Below, one piece after another: positions 1 to 9,170 of a stretch of DNA of 64,000 nucleotides. The stretch is from Betaproteobacteria bacterium (GTDB lineage: Bacteria > Pseudomonadota > Gammaproteobacteria > Burkholderiales > SG8-41), in contig OMIN01000090.1 in assembly GCA_900299145.1 (NCBI GenBank), positions 40,604-104,603 on the forward strand, given 5' to 3'. Within the stretch, counting starts at the first letter, position 1; each line of letters begins with the position of its first letter. The position numbers and the translations under genes were made by a program. The notes under the pieces were generated by a model that was not told the origin of the DNA, did no database searches, and was given only the letters and a program-made list of their open reading frames with translations.

Positions 1-1
1 C

Positions 2-1573
2 GACCGCGTGCTGATTTACATGCCGATGATTGCCGAGGCGGTTTTTGCCATGCTGGCGTGCGCGCGCGTGGGTGCGATTCACTCCGTGGTGTTTGGCGGA
101 TTTGCCGCAGCGAGTTTGGCAACGCGCATCGACGATGCGAAGCCCGCGCTGATGATCACTGCCGATGCCGGCATGCGCGGCGGGCGGGCAATACCGTACA
201 AGCCGCTGGTCGATGAAGCGTTGCGGCTGGCGCAACATCCGCCGCGCCAGGTGATCGTAGTCAATCGCGGAATCGATAAAGATTACAAGCCTGTTGTTGG
301 ACGCGATCTTGATTACGCGACACTGCGCAAGGCCCACGCCGAAGTCAATACGCCCGTGACCTGGCTGGAATCCAGCGAGCCGTCCTATATTCTGTATACC
401 TCCGGCACCACGGGCCGGCCGAAAGGCGTGCAGCGCGACACCGGCGGCTACGCTGTAGCGCTGGCGGCGTCGATGAAGCACATCTATTGCGGTAACCCGG
501 GCGAAACCATGTTCACCACCTCCGACATCGGCTGGGTGGTGGGGCACTCGTACATTGTTTACGCGCCGTTGATCGCGGGCATGACCACCATTTTGTATGA
601 AGGGCTGCCGATCCGGCCCGACGCCGGCATCTGGTGGAAAATCGTCGAGCAGTACAAAGTCAGTGTGATGTTTTCGTCGCCCACGGCGGCGCGCGTGCTG
701 AAAAAGCAGGATCCGGTGTATTTGTCGAAATATGATTTGTCGACGCTGCGCCATGTGTTTCTTGCTGGCGAACCACTCGATGAACCCACGCATCGGTGGC
801 TTACCGACGCCCTGCAAAAGCCGGTAATCGATCATTACTGGCAGACTGAGACCGGTTGGCCAATATTGTCGGCAGTACATGGCGTCGAAAAAACGCCGAT
901 CAAAATGGGCACGCCCAGTTTTCCGGTGTACGGTTACAACCTGCAAATCCTGCGCGAGTCCGATGCCACCGAAGCTGCCGTTGATGAAAAAGGTGTAGTT
1001 GCCATCGTACCGCCGTTGCCGCCCGGTTGCATGAGTACCGTGTGGGGTGACGACGAGCGATTCGTGAACACCTATTTCACCAGTTTTCGCAGCAGGCAAA
1101 TTTACGCCACGTTCGATTGGGGCATTCGAGATAAAGACGGTTATCACTTTATTCTTGGGCGCACCGACGACGTCATCAACGTCGCCGGGCACCGGCTGGG
1201 CACGCGCGAGATCGAAGAGGCCGTGCAATCGCACGCCAACATCGCAGAAGTCGCCGTGGTGGGCGTGGCGGATCAGATCAAGGGACAAATGCCACTGGCG
1301 TTTGCGGTGGTGAAAGACGGCGGGAAAATCGCCACCCCCGAACTCAAGGCTGCCCAGGAGAAAGAAGTTATGGCCGCGGTGGACAAACAGCTCGGCGCCA
1401 TCGGTCGGCCGTCACGTGTGCATTTCGTGACGTTGCTGCCGAAAACACGTTCCGGCAAATTGCTTCGTCGCTCGATCCAGGCGCTGGCCGAAGGGCGCGA
1501 TCCGGGCGATCTCACCACTATCGAGGATCCGGCAGCGCTGGACCAAATCAGGGTCGCGTTGCAACAAGGCTGA
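2..1573 (+). CDS. prpE: Propionyl-CoA synthetase PrpE, 5' end outside the window
   Basis: Acyl-CoA synthetase of the ANL family that activates propionate with ATP and CoA, a cytoplasmic step feeding the methylcitrate or methylmalonyl pathway. The open frame begins before the window (D-R-V-L-I-Y-M-P-M at the edge), so about 100 N-terminal residues are missing. Visible motifs are the core SVVFGGFAA, the ATP-binding loop TSGTTGRPKGVQRDTGGY, and the C-terminal RSGKLLRRS, whose lysine is the catalytic and acetylation-regulated residue in this family. The tail LAEGRDPGDLTTIEDP is PrpE-like rather than Acs-like. No other prp genes are visible. Acetyl-CoA synthetase is the main alternative but fits less well. 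Confidence 0.85.
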   Translation, partial: DRVLIYMPMIAEAVFAMLACARVGAIHSVVFGGFAAASLATRIDDAKPALMITADAGMRGGRAIPYKPLVDEALRLAQHPPRQVIVVNRGIDKDYKPVVGRDLDYATLRKAHAEVNTPVTWLESSEPSYILYTSGTTGRPKGVQRDTGGYAVALAASMKHIYCGNPGETMFTTSDIGWVVGHSYIVYAPLIAGMTTILYEGLPIRPDAGIWWKIVEQYKVSVMFSSPTAARVLKKQDPVYLSKYDLSTLRHVFLAGEPLDEPTHRWLTDALQKPVIDHYWQTETGWPILSAVHGVEKTPIKMGTPSFPVYGYNLQILRESDATEAAVDEKGVVAIVPPLPPGCMSTVWGDDERFVNTYFTSFRSRQIYATFDWGIRDKDGYHFILGRTDDVINVAGHRLGTREIEEAVQSHANIAEVAVVGVADQIKGQMPLAFAVVKDGGKIATPELKAAQEKEVMAAVDKQLGAIGRPSRVHFVTLLPKTRSGKLLRRSIQALAEGRDPGDLTTIEDPAALDQIRVALQQG

Positions 1574-1749
1574 CGGCTGGAACCTTCCGGCGCTGTCCGG
1601 GCACGCGTGTTTGTTGTAGCGGGTTTGTAATTTCTTCGTCGGCCTGTTGGCATACCAGCTTTGCGCATCTACACTACCGTAACCCGGTAGTTGCGCTGGC
1701 GCGCACCACGCCGTATGCCCTCTTACATCTCTGATCTAAGGAGTTTGCC

Positions 1750-2562
1750 ATGCCTGACTGGATGAGTTCCCAAGCGTTAACCGCCTATGCGTTGAATGCC
1801 GGCACCAAAGTGCTTGGCGCAATATTGCTGTGGATCATTGGCGGTATTGTGATCAATTTCATTATCAAGCTGTCGACCGCGAGCATGACTTCGCACAAGG
1901 TCGATCCGACGCTGATCAAATACGCGGATTCGTCGATTCGCGTGCTGCTGCGCATTGTGCTGGTGATTGCGATTCTGTCGGTGGTGGGCATCGAGACAAC
2001 CAGCTTTGCCGCATTGTTGGCTGCTGCCGGCGTTGCCATCGGGGCCGCGTGGTCGGGGCTGCTGTCGAACTTCGCGGCTGGGGCGTTTCTGGTGGTGCTG
2101 AGGCCATTCAAGGTGGGCGACATGATTACCGCTGGTGGCGTCACCGGTGACGTGGAGGAAGTTGGCCTCTTCGTGACCACACTGAAAACCGTGGACAACC
2201 TGCGGGTGTATGTCGGTAACGGCAAGATACTCGCCGACAACGTCGTTAACTACACGCACAACCCGTACCGGCGTGTCGATCTGAAATGTCAGCTGGCGCA
2301 TACCGTCGATACGCGCGAGGCAATGGCCAAGCTGAAAGCGCGGCTGCCGCAAATCCCCAACGTGATTGCCTCGCCCGCGCCGGATGTGGAGATACTGGAA
2401 TTCAACGCCGCCGGCACATTACTCGGCGTGCGGCCGTATTGCCACAATAATCATTACTGGCAGGTGTTTTTCGACACCAACAAGGCAATACAGGAAGTCG
2501 GCGCCAGCAACGTGTGGCCGGTGCCGGCGCCGCATCAAGTGATGTTGCAAAAGCCGGCGTGA
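1750..2562 (+). CDS. MscS-family small-conductance mechanosensitive channel
   Basis: A 270-residue inner-membrane protein with three hydrophobic segments in the first 120 residues. The third is the glycine/alanine-rich pore helix (FAALLAAAGVAIGAAWSGLL) followed by FVVL-type RPFKVGD, the hallmark of MscS. The C-terminal part fits the cytoplasmic beta and alpha/beta vestibule domains. Its size is close to E. coli MscS (286 aa). By family knowledge it opens on hypo-osmotic shock to release solutes. The ATG follows a good ribosome site (CTAAGGAG, 1735-1742). It is monocistronic, convergent with the next gene, and followed by a strong hairpin. Confidence 0.88.
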   Translation: MPDWMSSQALTAYALNAGTKVLGAILLWIIGGIVINFIIKLSTASMTSHKVDPTLIKYADSSIRVLLRIVLVIAILSVVGIETTSFAALLAAAGVAIGAAWSGLLSNFAAGAFLVVLRPFKVGDMITAGGVTGDVEEVGLFVTTLKTVDNLRVYVGNGKILADNVVNYTHNPYRRVDLKCQLAHTVDTREAMAKLKARLPQIPNVIASPAPDVEILEFNAAGTLLGVRPYCHNNHYWQVFFDTNKAIQEVGASNVWPVPAPHQVMLQKPA

Positions 2563-2586
2563 TTCCTCGCTGATACCAAACAAGAA

Positions 2587-2613
2587 GCCCGGTGCGCGCT
2601 ATGCGTATCGGGC
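2587..2613. terminator. Hairpin between convergent mscS and Gfo/Idh genes
   Basis: A near-continuous 12-pair stem starts with GCCCG (2587-2591) and ends with CGGGC (2609-2613), with three G-T wobbles and a three-base loop. It sits between convergent genes, so a bidirectional terminator is likely. No U-tract follows on either strand, so the mechanism is uncertain. Confidence 0.5.
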
Positions 2614-2640
2614 CTCCGGCTGGATTCGTAAGCGCTGAAT

Positions 2641-3615
2641 CTAGCCCTTCACCCTTACCGGTTTGCCGGTTTCAATGGACGTAGTGATCGCCTCAAAAGC
2701 GCCGATAGTATTAATGATTTCGTCAGGCGTAATGGGGTAGGTCGCCTTGCCGTTGACGGCATCGGCGAAATGTTCGATTTCCGCCAGCAGCGAATCGACT
2801 TTGGGAAATTCCTTACGTTCGGTCTTGCCACCACTCAATCGTGTGACAACTTCAGTTTCGCCCAGTGCTTCGGCCGAACCCTTGTCGCCGAACACATGGA
2901 CGCGCCAGTAGATTGGCGAGGGCCGCACCGCGCCCAGAAAACCGCTGACACCATTGGCGAATTTGAACAGCACGGAAATCGTGTCGAGTGGGTCGTGCCC
3001 CTCGCGCGTCGAAACGAACTGCGCGTTGACTTCGGCGGTAGGCCCCGTAAGGTTGGTAAACGCATCAAGGATATGAATGCCGGTGCCGGTCATGCCCGCG
3101 CCGGGTGTCTCGCTCGGCAAATCGCGCCAAGGCGCAAAAAAGTTGCTGGAGTTTTCGTTGCTGTAGTGCCCTTCAATGTGCAGCACGCGGCCCAGAACGC
3201 CGCTGGCAACCACGCGGCGCAGTTCGACCATCGATGGCCAAAAGCGTTTGTTTTGCCCCACGCCCACCGGCACGCCCGCTTTCTTGCAGGCATCCACCAT
3301 CGCCAGTGCATCGGCGTATTTGAGCGCAAACGGCTTTTCGCAAAACACCGGCTTGCCGGCGGCAGCGACTTGCTCGACCAGCTTGCGGTGCGTGGAGTGC
3401 GGCGTGGCCAGCCATACCACTTGCACTTGCGGGTCGGCCAAAGCGGCTTCCAACGTGGTCGATAGTGTGAAGCCTTTTTCCTTCGCGTAGTCGCGCACGC
3501 TGTCAGGCTCGAAACTCACACCGTGCACGAAACGGATTTTTTCGCTCTTGCCCTGCACCGCGTTAACGATGGTTTTACCCCACCAGCCGAGGCCGACAAT
3601 GGCTGCGTTAATCAT
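2641..3615 (-). CDS. Gfo/Idh/MocA family NAD(P)-dependent oxidoreductase
   Basis: A 324-residue cytoplasmic dehydrogenase. The N-terminal Rossmann fold has the start MINAAIVGLGWWGK (dinucleotide loop G-L-G-W-W-G). The family motif VFCEKPFALK follows at about residues 95-104, and GTGIHILDAF carries the conserved active-site histidine near residue 180. Members oxidise sugars, inositols or related hydroxyl substrates; the substrate here cannot be told. It shares the GLGWWGK start and architecture with the gene at 4637-5644, so the two are probably paralogues. It is the last gene of a minus-strand cluster with FAH-family, luciferase-like and CMD genes. A dispersed 20-bp repeat lies just upstream. 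Confidence 0.85.
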   Translation of the reverse strand: MINAAIVGLGWWGKTIVNAVQGKSEKIRFVHGVSFEPDSVRDYAKEKGFTLSTTLEAALADPQVQVVWLATPHSTHRKLVEQVAAAGKPVFCEKPFALKYADALAMVDACKKAGVPVGVGQNKRFWPSMVELRRVVASGVLGRVLHIEGHYSNENSSNFFAPWRDLPSETPGAGMTGTGIHILDAFTNLTGPTAEVNAQFVSTREGHDPLDTISVLFKFANGVSGFLGAVRPSPIYWRVHVFGDKGSAEALGETEVVTRLSGGKTERKEFPKVDSLLAEIEHFADAVNGKATYPITPDEIINTIGAFEAITTSIETGKPVRVKG

Positions 3616-3637
3616 AATGGTGTCATGGATAAATAAT

Positions 3638-3657
3638 TCAATAAAAACAGATACTTA
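3638..3657 (+). repeat. Dispersed 20-bp element, copy 1
   Basis: Reads TCAATAAAAACAGATACTTA, a consensus copy. It lies between the FAH-family gene (stop at 3664) and the Gfo/Idh gene (start 3615), both on the minus strand, six bases beyond the FAH stop. Confidence 0.85.
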
Positions 3658-3663
3658 TATGAA

Positions 3664-4509
3664 TTACCGGGCGGCGACTATTTTCTGCTGTTGTTGCCCC
3701 AGGCCCTGTATGCCCAGCGTCACCACGTCGCCCACTTTAAGGAACACCGGCTCCGGCTTTTTACCCAGGCCCACGCCGGGCGGGGTGCCGGTGCAGATCA
3801 CATCGCCGGGAAGCAGCGTCATGTAGTGGCTGCAATACGAAATGAGTTTGCGCACGCCAAAAATCATGGTGCGCGTGTTACCCGACTGCATGCGCTGGCC
3901 GTTGACATCCAGCCACATGTCGAGATTTTGCGGATCGCCGACTTCGTCGCCGGTTACGAGCCACGGGCCGATGGGGCCGAAGGTATCGCAGCCCTTGCCC
4001 TTGTCCCACTGCGAGGACTGCAACTGAAATGCACGCTCGGAAACGTCATTCGCAACACAGTAACCGGCGACGTAATTCAGCGAGTCTTCTTCGGACACGT
4101 ATTGCGCCTTGGTGCCGATGACTATGGCCAACTCGCATTCCCAATCGAGCTTGGTGCAATTGCGCGGCATCACGGTGTCGTCGTTCGGGCCGCAAATGCT
4201 GGTGGTCGCCTTCATGAAAATAATCGGCTCGGTGGGCACGGCCATGCCGGCTTCTGCGGCGTGATCGGAATAATTCAGGCCGATGGCCACATATTTGGAA
4301 ATGCCGGTGAACGGCACGCCGAAGCGCGGATTGCCAGTTACCACCGGCAAAGTTTCCGGCTTGATCTTGGCGATGCGCGCCAAGTTGCGCGGTGACAATG
4401 CTTCGGCATCTAGCGCGCCGGTGACCTTGGACAAATCGTGTAACTTCCCTTGGGCGTCGATGATCCCCGGTTTCTCGTGACCTTCTTTTCCGTAGCGGCA
4501 CAGCTTCAT
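3664..4509 (-). CDS. Fumarylacetoacetate hydrolase (FAH) family protein
   Basis: A 281-residue cytoplasmic enzyme of the FAH fold (hydrolases, decarboxylases or isomerases of beta-keto or hydroxymuconic acids). The metal-binding residues are visible: the E-x-E of DWECELAIVIG and the Asp of NDVSERAFQ. The C-terminal TGTPPGVGLG is the usual FAH signature. I chose the ATG at 4507-4509 (MKLCRYGKEG) because AGGGGAG precedes it and the family normally starts there; upstream extensions lack support. The neighbours (two Gfo/Idh oxidoreductases, LLM and CMD enzymes) suggest a catabolic operon for a cyclic or aromatic-derived acid. The exact substrate is unknown. Confidence 0.85.
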   Translation of the reverse strand: MKLCRYGKEGHEKPGIIDAQGKLHDLSKVTGALDAEALSPRNLARIAKIKPETLPVVTGNPRFGVPFTGISKYVAIGLNYSDHAAEAGMAVPTEPIIFMKATTSICGPNDDTVMPRNCTKLDWECELAIVIGTKAQYVSEEDSLNYVAGYCVANDVSERAFQLQSSQWDKGKGCDTFGPIGPWLVTGDEVGDPQNLDMWLDVNGQRMQSGNTRTMIFGVRKLISYCSHYMTLLPGDVICTGTPPGVGLGKKPEPVFLKVGDVVTLGIQGLGQQQQKIVAAR

Positions 4510-4636
4510 GGTGACTCCCCTTACTGCTGCTTTAGTATCAAGACGCGGCACGTTGCCGCATTGATTTACGAACCACAATTATAAACCGTCGCACGCTGGC
4601 TTATCGCCCCGGCGTGCGGCGTGCATCCACGATGAG

Positions 4637-5644
4637 CTACGATTCCACGTCGACGATTTTTCCCGTTTGCGTGGATTTGATCGCGGCTTCAAGTGCGGAA
4701 ATGTTCGCAATCATCTGCGATTGCGGCACGGGGTAGGGTGCACGGCCCTCGGCGGCATCGGCGAACGCTTCGAGATTCGCCAGTACATTGGGCGCCGGCG
4801 CGTACTCCTTCACCACGCGCGGCTGTCCGCGAATGACTTTCGTTAGCACCCAGCCTTCGGGTGCTTCCGGATGCGTTTTGTCACGCACTTCCACCCAGCC
4901 CTTGCTGCCGTAGACGGCGAATCTGCCGTCGAATGGGGTCGCCAGTACCGCGCTAATTAGCGCGTGGCCGCCCTTTTTGAAGGTCAACATGATCGCCAGC
5001 GTGTCGCCGTTGACGAGTTGGCTATCGAGTTGTTTGACGCTGGCGAAAACCTGCGCCGCTTCGCCGAACACGCCCACCGACAGATCAAGTAAATGAATGC
5101 CGGTAGCCGTCATTGGCCCGGCAGGCGCTTCCTCGGTCGACAAACGCCAATTGTCGGCGGCGAGTGACAGAAATTTGTCCTGACTGAAGTTGGCCTCGAT
5201 TTGCAGCGGAGTGCCGATTTCGCCAGCGTGAATCATGCGCATGGCTTCGATGATCGGCGGCTCGAAGCGCCGTTCGTGGCCAACGGCTAGAGCGACTTTG
5301 TTACGATTCACGGCCTCGACCGCACGCAGTACATCGGCGCGATTCATCGACAGCGGCTTTTCGCAGAAGACGTGCTTGCCGGCATTGGCCACGGCAACAA
5401 TTTGCTCGGTGTGCAGCGTGTGCGGCGTGCACAGCACCACGCCCTGAATCTCCGGATCACGCAGCGCGGCTTGCAGATCGGTGACGAGTTCAACGCCATG
5501 CGTGCGGGCGTAGCCTGCGATGCCGGGCGTGCTGGCCGCGTTCGGTTCGACCACTTTTAACACATTGATTTTATTGCTCTTTTTTATCTGGGGCACCATG
5601 ATCTTGCCCCACCAGCCCAGCCCCGCGAGTGCTACGTTGAACAT
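4637..5644 (-). CDS. Gfo/Idh/MocA family oxidoreductase (second copy)
   Basis: A 335-residue dehydrogenase with an N-terminal Rossmann fold (MFNVALAGLGWWGK), the lysine motif HVFCEKPLSMNR near residues 90-101, and TATGIHLLDLS with the conserved His in the substrate domain. It resembles the 2641-3615 protein in order and motifs, consistent with duplication or a two-step oxidation. The start lies three bases beyond the stop of the luciferase-like gene upstream (5648), which strongly implies cotranscription. The substrate is not predictable from sequence. Confidence 0.85.
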   Translation of the reverse strand: MFNVALAGLGWWGKIMVPQIKKSNKINVLKVVEPNAASTPGIAGYARTHGVELVTDLQAALRDPEIQGVVLCTPHTLHTEQIVAVANAGKHVFCEKPLSMNRADVLRAVEAVNRNKVALAVGHERRFEPPIIEAMRMIHAGEIGTPLQIEANFSQDKFLSLAADNWRLSTEEAPAGPMTATGIHLLDLSVGVFGEAAQVFASVKQLDSQLVNGDTLAIMLTFKKGGHALISAVLATPFDGRFAVYGSKGWVEVRDKTHPEAPEGWVLTKVIRGQPRVVKEYAPAPNVLANLEAFADAAEGRAPYPVPQSQMIANISALEAAIKSTQTGKIVDVES

Positions 5645-5647
5645 GGT

Positions 5648-6748
5648 CTATTTCCCTTGTGATCCCAGTGCCGCGTTGACGCGCGGCATGACTTCTTCGG
5701 CCATCAGTTGCATGGAGCGCTTGCCGAGCGCCGGGTCGATCCAGTCATGGCAGGCGTAAATTAGTGTGCCGAAGTCACCAACTTTTTCGCGGAAGGCGAG
5801 AATCTGATCCACCACGTTGTTGACCGTGCCGGCGATCACCAATTTGTCGGCGACGTAATCCGGCGTGATTGCGGCATCAGGCATGCTCTGGTCGACCTTG
5901 AATAAATTGCCACGACCGGCAAAGCCCACCAGTTTGCGAATGAGTTGCTTGAAGTAAAAGTGATACGGGCCTTCGGCAGTTTTGCCATAACGTTGTGCAG
6001 TCTTTTCATCGTCCGCTACGAAAATGCTTTTTGCCACGCGCCAGTCAGCCGGGTTGGCAACCTGCCCGACGTTTTTCCTGCCTTCGGCATAATTCGGCCA
6101 ATGGGTTTTCACCCATTCCGGCATCAGGAAGTTGGCCGAGATCGGCTGCCAGCCGCGTTCCGCCATCGCGGTCACACCCTTGGAGAACGGCGCCACCACG
6201 GTGCCCACTATGAGCGGATGCGGCTTTTGAAACGGCTTGAGGATATAGCCCTGGCCGATTTCGGGAATCATGGTTTTTTCGGTGGTGACATTCCAGAATT
6301 TGCCTTGCAGCTTGTACGGTGGATCGGATTCCCAGATTTTCAGCACCATGTCGATGCCCTCGACAAACATGGCGTTTCGGTCATTGTTCAGATTGCCGAA
6401 CACTTCCGCGTCGGATATCAGCCCGCCCGGGCTGATGCCCATGATGAAGCGGCCTTCCAGCATGTTGTCGAGCATCGCCACTTGTGCCGCAATGGCGGCT
6501 GGGTGCATGCAGGGAATGTTAATGGTGCCTGTGCCGAGCTTGATGCGCTTGGTGTCGGAAATCAGACTCGCCAGAAACGCCATGCAATGCGTGACCGTCT
6601 CGGCAGCATCGGTGACATGCTCACCGACAAAGGCTTCTTCAAAGCCCAATTTGTCGGCGAGAATAATGGCTTCGCGATCCTCGCGCAGCGATTGCGGGTA
6701 GTACTTGCCGGGCGGATGCAGCGGCATCATGAAGGTGGCGAGTTTCAT
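5648..6748 (-). CDS. LLM-class (luciferase-like) flavin-dependent oxidoreductase
   Basis: A 366-residue protein of the bacterial luciferase-like monooxygenase fold. It starts MKLATFMMPLHPPGKYYPQ and has EEAFVGEHVTDAAE, typical of the first strands of this TIM barrel, and GRFIMGISPGGLISDAEVFG, the usual FMN-phosphate region. Members are FMNH2- or F420-dependent oxygenases or reductases; betaproteobacterial relatives often sit in catabolic gene sets. It is cotranscribed with the Gfo/Idh gene downstream (three-base gap). A copy of the dispersed repeat lies upstream, between it and the CMD gene. Confidence 0.85.
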   Translation of the reverse strand: MKLATFMMPLHPPGKYYPQSLREDREAIILADKLGFEEAFVGEHVTDAAETVTHCMAFLASLISDTKRIKLGTGTINIPCMHPAAIAAQVAMLDNMLEGRFIMGISPGGLISDAEVFGNLNNDRNAMFVEGIDMVLKIWESDPPYKLQGKFWNVTTEKTMIPEIGQGYILKPFQKPHPLIVGTVVAPFSKGVTAMAERGWQPISANFLMPEWVKTHWPNYAEGRKNVGQVANPADWRVAKSIFVADDEKTAQRYGKTAEGPYHFYFKQLIRKLVGFAGRGNLFKVDQSMPDAAITPDYVADKLVIAGTVNNVVDQILAFREKVGDFGTLIYACHDWIDPALGKRSMQLMAEEVMPRVNAALGSQGK

Positions 6749-6990
6749 GGGAATCTTTCAGCGGCAGTGCCGGCAGGTGGAAAAAAATTGGAAAAGCGGT
6801 TGCCGGTTAAATACTGCGAGATCGCGCCTTCACGGTATGGGGCGGATCGATGGCGATACGCGTCGGTCTGATGCAAGCGGGCAACCGCGCGAAATTGCGC
6901 GTGCGATTGTGCCTTCGCTGGCGCTGAAATTCAAGGCGAGCGTCAGGCGGCGGCGTTGTTCCGCATCGTCACGGCGGAATCTTAAAAAAA

Positions 6991-7010
6991 TATATAAAAA
7001 CAGATACTTA
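6991..7010 (+). repeat. Dispersed 20-bp element, copy 2
   Basis: Reads TATATAAAAACAGATACTTA. It lies between the CMD gene (stop at 7041) and the LLM gene (start 6748), both on the minus strand. Confidence 0.8.
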
Positions 7011-7040
7011 CGATACGATTGCAAGAATGAGGCTGTCACT

Positions 7041-7817
7041 TCAGTCTGGCTTAAGCACGTCACTCAGCACCGCCAGCGCATTTAGCGCAGGTGCAAAGCC
7101 ACTGAACGGCGCGGTTTGAATGACGGCTTCCAGCACTTCGGCACGCGTGACGCCGAGGTTGACCGCAGCTTGCCCGAATTTCCTGGTTTGTGCTTCCAGC
7201 CGCAGCGCGGTGAAGCTGGCGACGGAAACCAGCACGCGCTGGCGCTGTGTAAGGCCGGGCCGAAACCAGATTTCCCCATAGCCATATTGAATGGCCACCG
7301 GATAGAGCGCGCCGGTTACCGGATTGCCCGGCGCGGCGTAGCCCTTGTCACCGCCTTCGCGATGCAGCGCTTTCAGTAAATCATTGCCGCGCGTCATCAG
7401 TTCGTCCAGCGAGTCATCACGCGGGAGCTGTTTTCCTACTGACACACCACGCTGATTGAAGACGGCAGCGGCAGTATCGAGCGCTTCTTCGGAGGCGGTA
7501 AAGCCCGCATAAATGCCGATCTGGATGATGACTTCCTGAATGGCAAGCGCGTCCATGCCGATATTGAGGGCTGCCGCAACGTAACGCCGCAGCGTGGTTT
7601 GGCGCTGCAATGAGGCGAGCGCCGCGAGTGTACAAGCCATACGATCCATGAGTGACAGCCCGGGGCGGCCCCATACGAGGCCAAATTCGGTTTCCGACAT
7701 GAGGTCACGAAAATTCGGCACGGCGTCGCTGTTGGCCGTGGCCGTGGCGGCTTCGGCGCCGAACAATGTTGCGCGCATGGCTTCGCCGCGTTGGCGCAGT
7801 TCTTTGCGTGTGGTCAT
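7041..7817 (-). CDS. Carboxymuconolactone decarboxylase family protein with two CMD modules
   Basis: A 258-residue protein with two tandem CMD/AhpD-like helical modules: the first around residues 35-125 (FGLVWGRPGLSLMDRMACTL, then VIIQIGIYAGFTASEEALD), the second around residues 165-255 (GEIWFRPGLTQRQRVLVSVA, then EAVIQTAPFSGFAPALNAL). Single-module 4-carboxymuconolactone decarboxylases have about 130 residues, so this is an internally duplicated or fused form. No CxxC pair is present, which argues against an AhpD peroxidase role. I chose the ATG at 7815-7817 because GGAAAG precedes it. It is the first gene of the minus-strand catabolic cluster and divergent from the SCP2-like gene; a TATACT hexamer at 7889-7894 lies in the shared upstream region. 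Confidence 0.82.
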   Translation of the reverse strand: MTTRKELRQRGEAMRATLFGAEAATATANSDAVPNFRDLMSETEFGLVWGRPGLSLMDRMACTLAALASLQRQTTLRRYVAAALNIGMDALAIQEVIIQIGIYAGFTASEEALDTAAAVFNQRGVSVGKQLPRDDSLDELMTRGNDLLKALHREGGDKGYAAPGNPVTGALYPVAIQYGYGEIWFRPGLTQRQRVLVSVASFTALRLEAQTRKFGQAAVNLGVTRAEVLEAVIQTAPFSGFAPALNALAVLSDVLKPD

Positions 7818-7930
7818 GAGACTTTCCGAAAGTAGCAAAGCAGCGTGGCCCGGCGAATTTCGCCGTGCAACGGGTTGGTGCGCCAGAGTATACTTTGCGC
7901 GATTAAGTCGCAGCAACGGAACATGAAGCC

Positions 7931-8296
7931 ATGGAACAACTTACGCAGGCAGTGAATGCCAACGACCGGCTGGTGTGGCGTGGGCGCTTTGTTGACACCG
8001 CATTTTTGGTTGAAGTCGGCGACGTGCCGTGGCTCATCAAAATTCATGCGGGGCGAATCACTTCGGTCACGCGCGGCCCCTTTGTGATGCCCGCTTGGGC
8101 CTTCGCCCTGCGCGCGCCGCGCGAGGCATGGGAGCAGTTCTGGCGCGCCGATCCGCCGCCAGGGTTTCACGACTTGATGGCGCTGGTGAAGCGCCGCGCC
8201 TTGCGCATAGAAGGCAATCTGCATCCCTTCATGGCGAATCTGCTGTATTTCAAGGACGTGATGGCGGCGCTGCGGCCGAAAGCGGGGGCGCAATGA
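7931..8296 (+). CDS. Small protein, possibly an SCP2-like lipid-binding domain
   Basis: A 121-residue cytoplasmic protein with no signal peptide. The pattern of a W-containing strand (VPWLIKIHAGRITSV), a central EAWEQFWRADPPPGFHDL and the end RALRIEGNLHPFMANLLYF resembles the sterol-carrier-protein-2 fold, a single domain of about 110 residues that binds lipids or acyl-CoA. This is a pattern-based assignment. The stop overlaps the start of the alpha/beta hydrolase (ATGA, 8293-8296), so the two are translationally coupled and probably work on the same substrate. Confidence 0.55.
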   Translation: MEQLTQAVNANDRLVWRGRFVDTAFLVEVGDVPWLIKIHAGRITSVTRGPFVMPAWAFALRAPREAWEQFWRADPPPGFHDLMALVKRRALRIEGNLHPFMANLLYFKDVMAALRPKAGAQ

Positions 8297-9144
8297 GTGC
8301 GGCCCATTTTGAACCGGTCACCGGACGCTATCTGCGTCTGGAATTGCTGGGCAAGCCGCACCGTGTGTATGTTGAAGAGGCGGGCGCGGGCATACCGCTG
8401 CTGTGCCTGCACACGGCGGGCGCGGATACACGCCAATATCGCGGCATCCTGAACGAGCCGGGTATTCTCAAGGACTTTCGCGTGATCGCGTTTGATCTGC
8501 CATGGCATGGTAAATCGTCGCCACCCGCGGGCTGGCACAACGCGGATTACCAGCTAACCTCCCGCGACTATCTCGACATCATCGTGGCCATGGTGGATGC
8601 GCTGCAACTCGACAAACCAGTGGCGATGGGCTGTTCCATCGGCGGGCGCATCGCGTTGCATCTGGCGCTGGAATACCCGCAACAGTTCCGCGCCATTATC
8701 GGATTACAGGCGGGCGCGCACGTCGATCCCTATTACGACCTTAACTGGCTGCACCGCCCCGACGTGCATGGCGGCGAAGTGGCTGCGGGGATTGTGTCGG
8801 GCTTGATGGGGCCGCGCAGCCCGGAAGCCGAGCGCTGGGAAACACTATGGCATTACATGCAGGGCGGGCCGGGTGTGTTCAAGGGCGATCTGCATTTTTA
8901 CACCAAGGATGGAGACGTGCGTTCGCGCGTGTCTGACATCGACACTGCAGGTTGTCCGCTTTATTTGCTGTCGGGCGAATACGATTACTCGTGCGCTCCA
9001 GACGATACACGCGATCTCGCGCGGCGCATCAAGGGCACGCAAGCAGTCATCATGGAAGGGCTGGGGCACTTCCCGATGAGCGAAGATCCGGCGCGGTTTT
9101 TGACCTATTTACTGCCGGTGCTGGATGAAATACGGCGCAGGTAA
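8293..9144 (+). CDS. Alpha/beta hydrolase
   Basis: A 283-residue hydrolase. The nucleophile elbow is MGCSIGGR (Ser near residue 117). The oxyanion region is LLCLHTAGAD, the acidic residue is likely in LLSGEYDYSC, and the catalytic His is in EGLGHFPMSE near the C-terminus. It has no signal peptide and probably acts on a cytoplasmic ester, lactone or C-C bond. I chose the ATG at 8293, which overlaps the stop of the SCP2-like gene; the frame is open further upstream but that part overlaps a real gene. The stop codon is followed by two hairpins, the second with a T-rich tail. Confidence 0.85.
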   Translation: MSAAHFEPVTGRYLRLELLGKPHRVYVEEAGAGIPLLCLHTAGADTRQYRGILNEPGILKDFRVIAFDLPWHGKSSPPAGWHNADYQLTSRDYLDIIVAMVDALQLDKPVAMGCSIGGRIALHLALEYPQQFRAIIGLQAGAHVDPYYDLNWLHRPDVHGGEVAAGIVSGLMGPRSPEAERWETLWHYMQGGPGVFKGDLHFYTKDGDVRSRVSDIDTAGCPLYLLSGEYDYSCAPDDTRDLARRIKGTQAVIMEGLGHFPMSEDPARFLTYLLPVLDEIRRR

Positions 9145-9156
9145 ACCCTGCGCCGT
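9132..9156 (+). terminator. Hairpin spanning the hydrolase stop codon
   Basis: Perfect 10-bp inverted repeat: ACGGCGCAGG (9132-9141) and CCTGCGCCGT (9147-9156), with the TAA stop in the five-base loop. It may stabilise the 3' end of the mRNA or act with the following hairpin. Confidence 0.5.
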
Positions 9157-9170
9157 GGTCGCGAATGCGT

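Noticed and set aside
5945..6871. Long plus-strand frame of 308 codons
   Set aside because: It is antisense to the luciferase-like oxidoreductase, which has clear family motifs. Similar long antisense frames (for example 9944-10870, 38848-40014, 41678-42580, 43579-44727) are shadows of real genes in GC-rich DNA.
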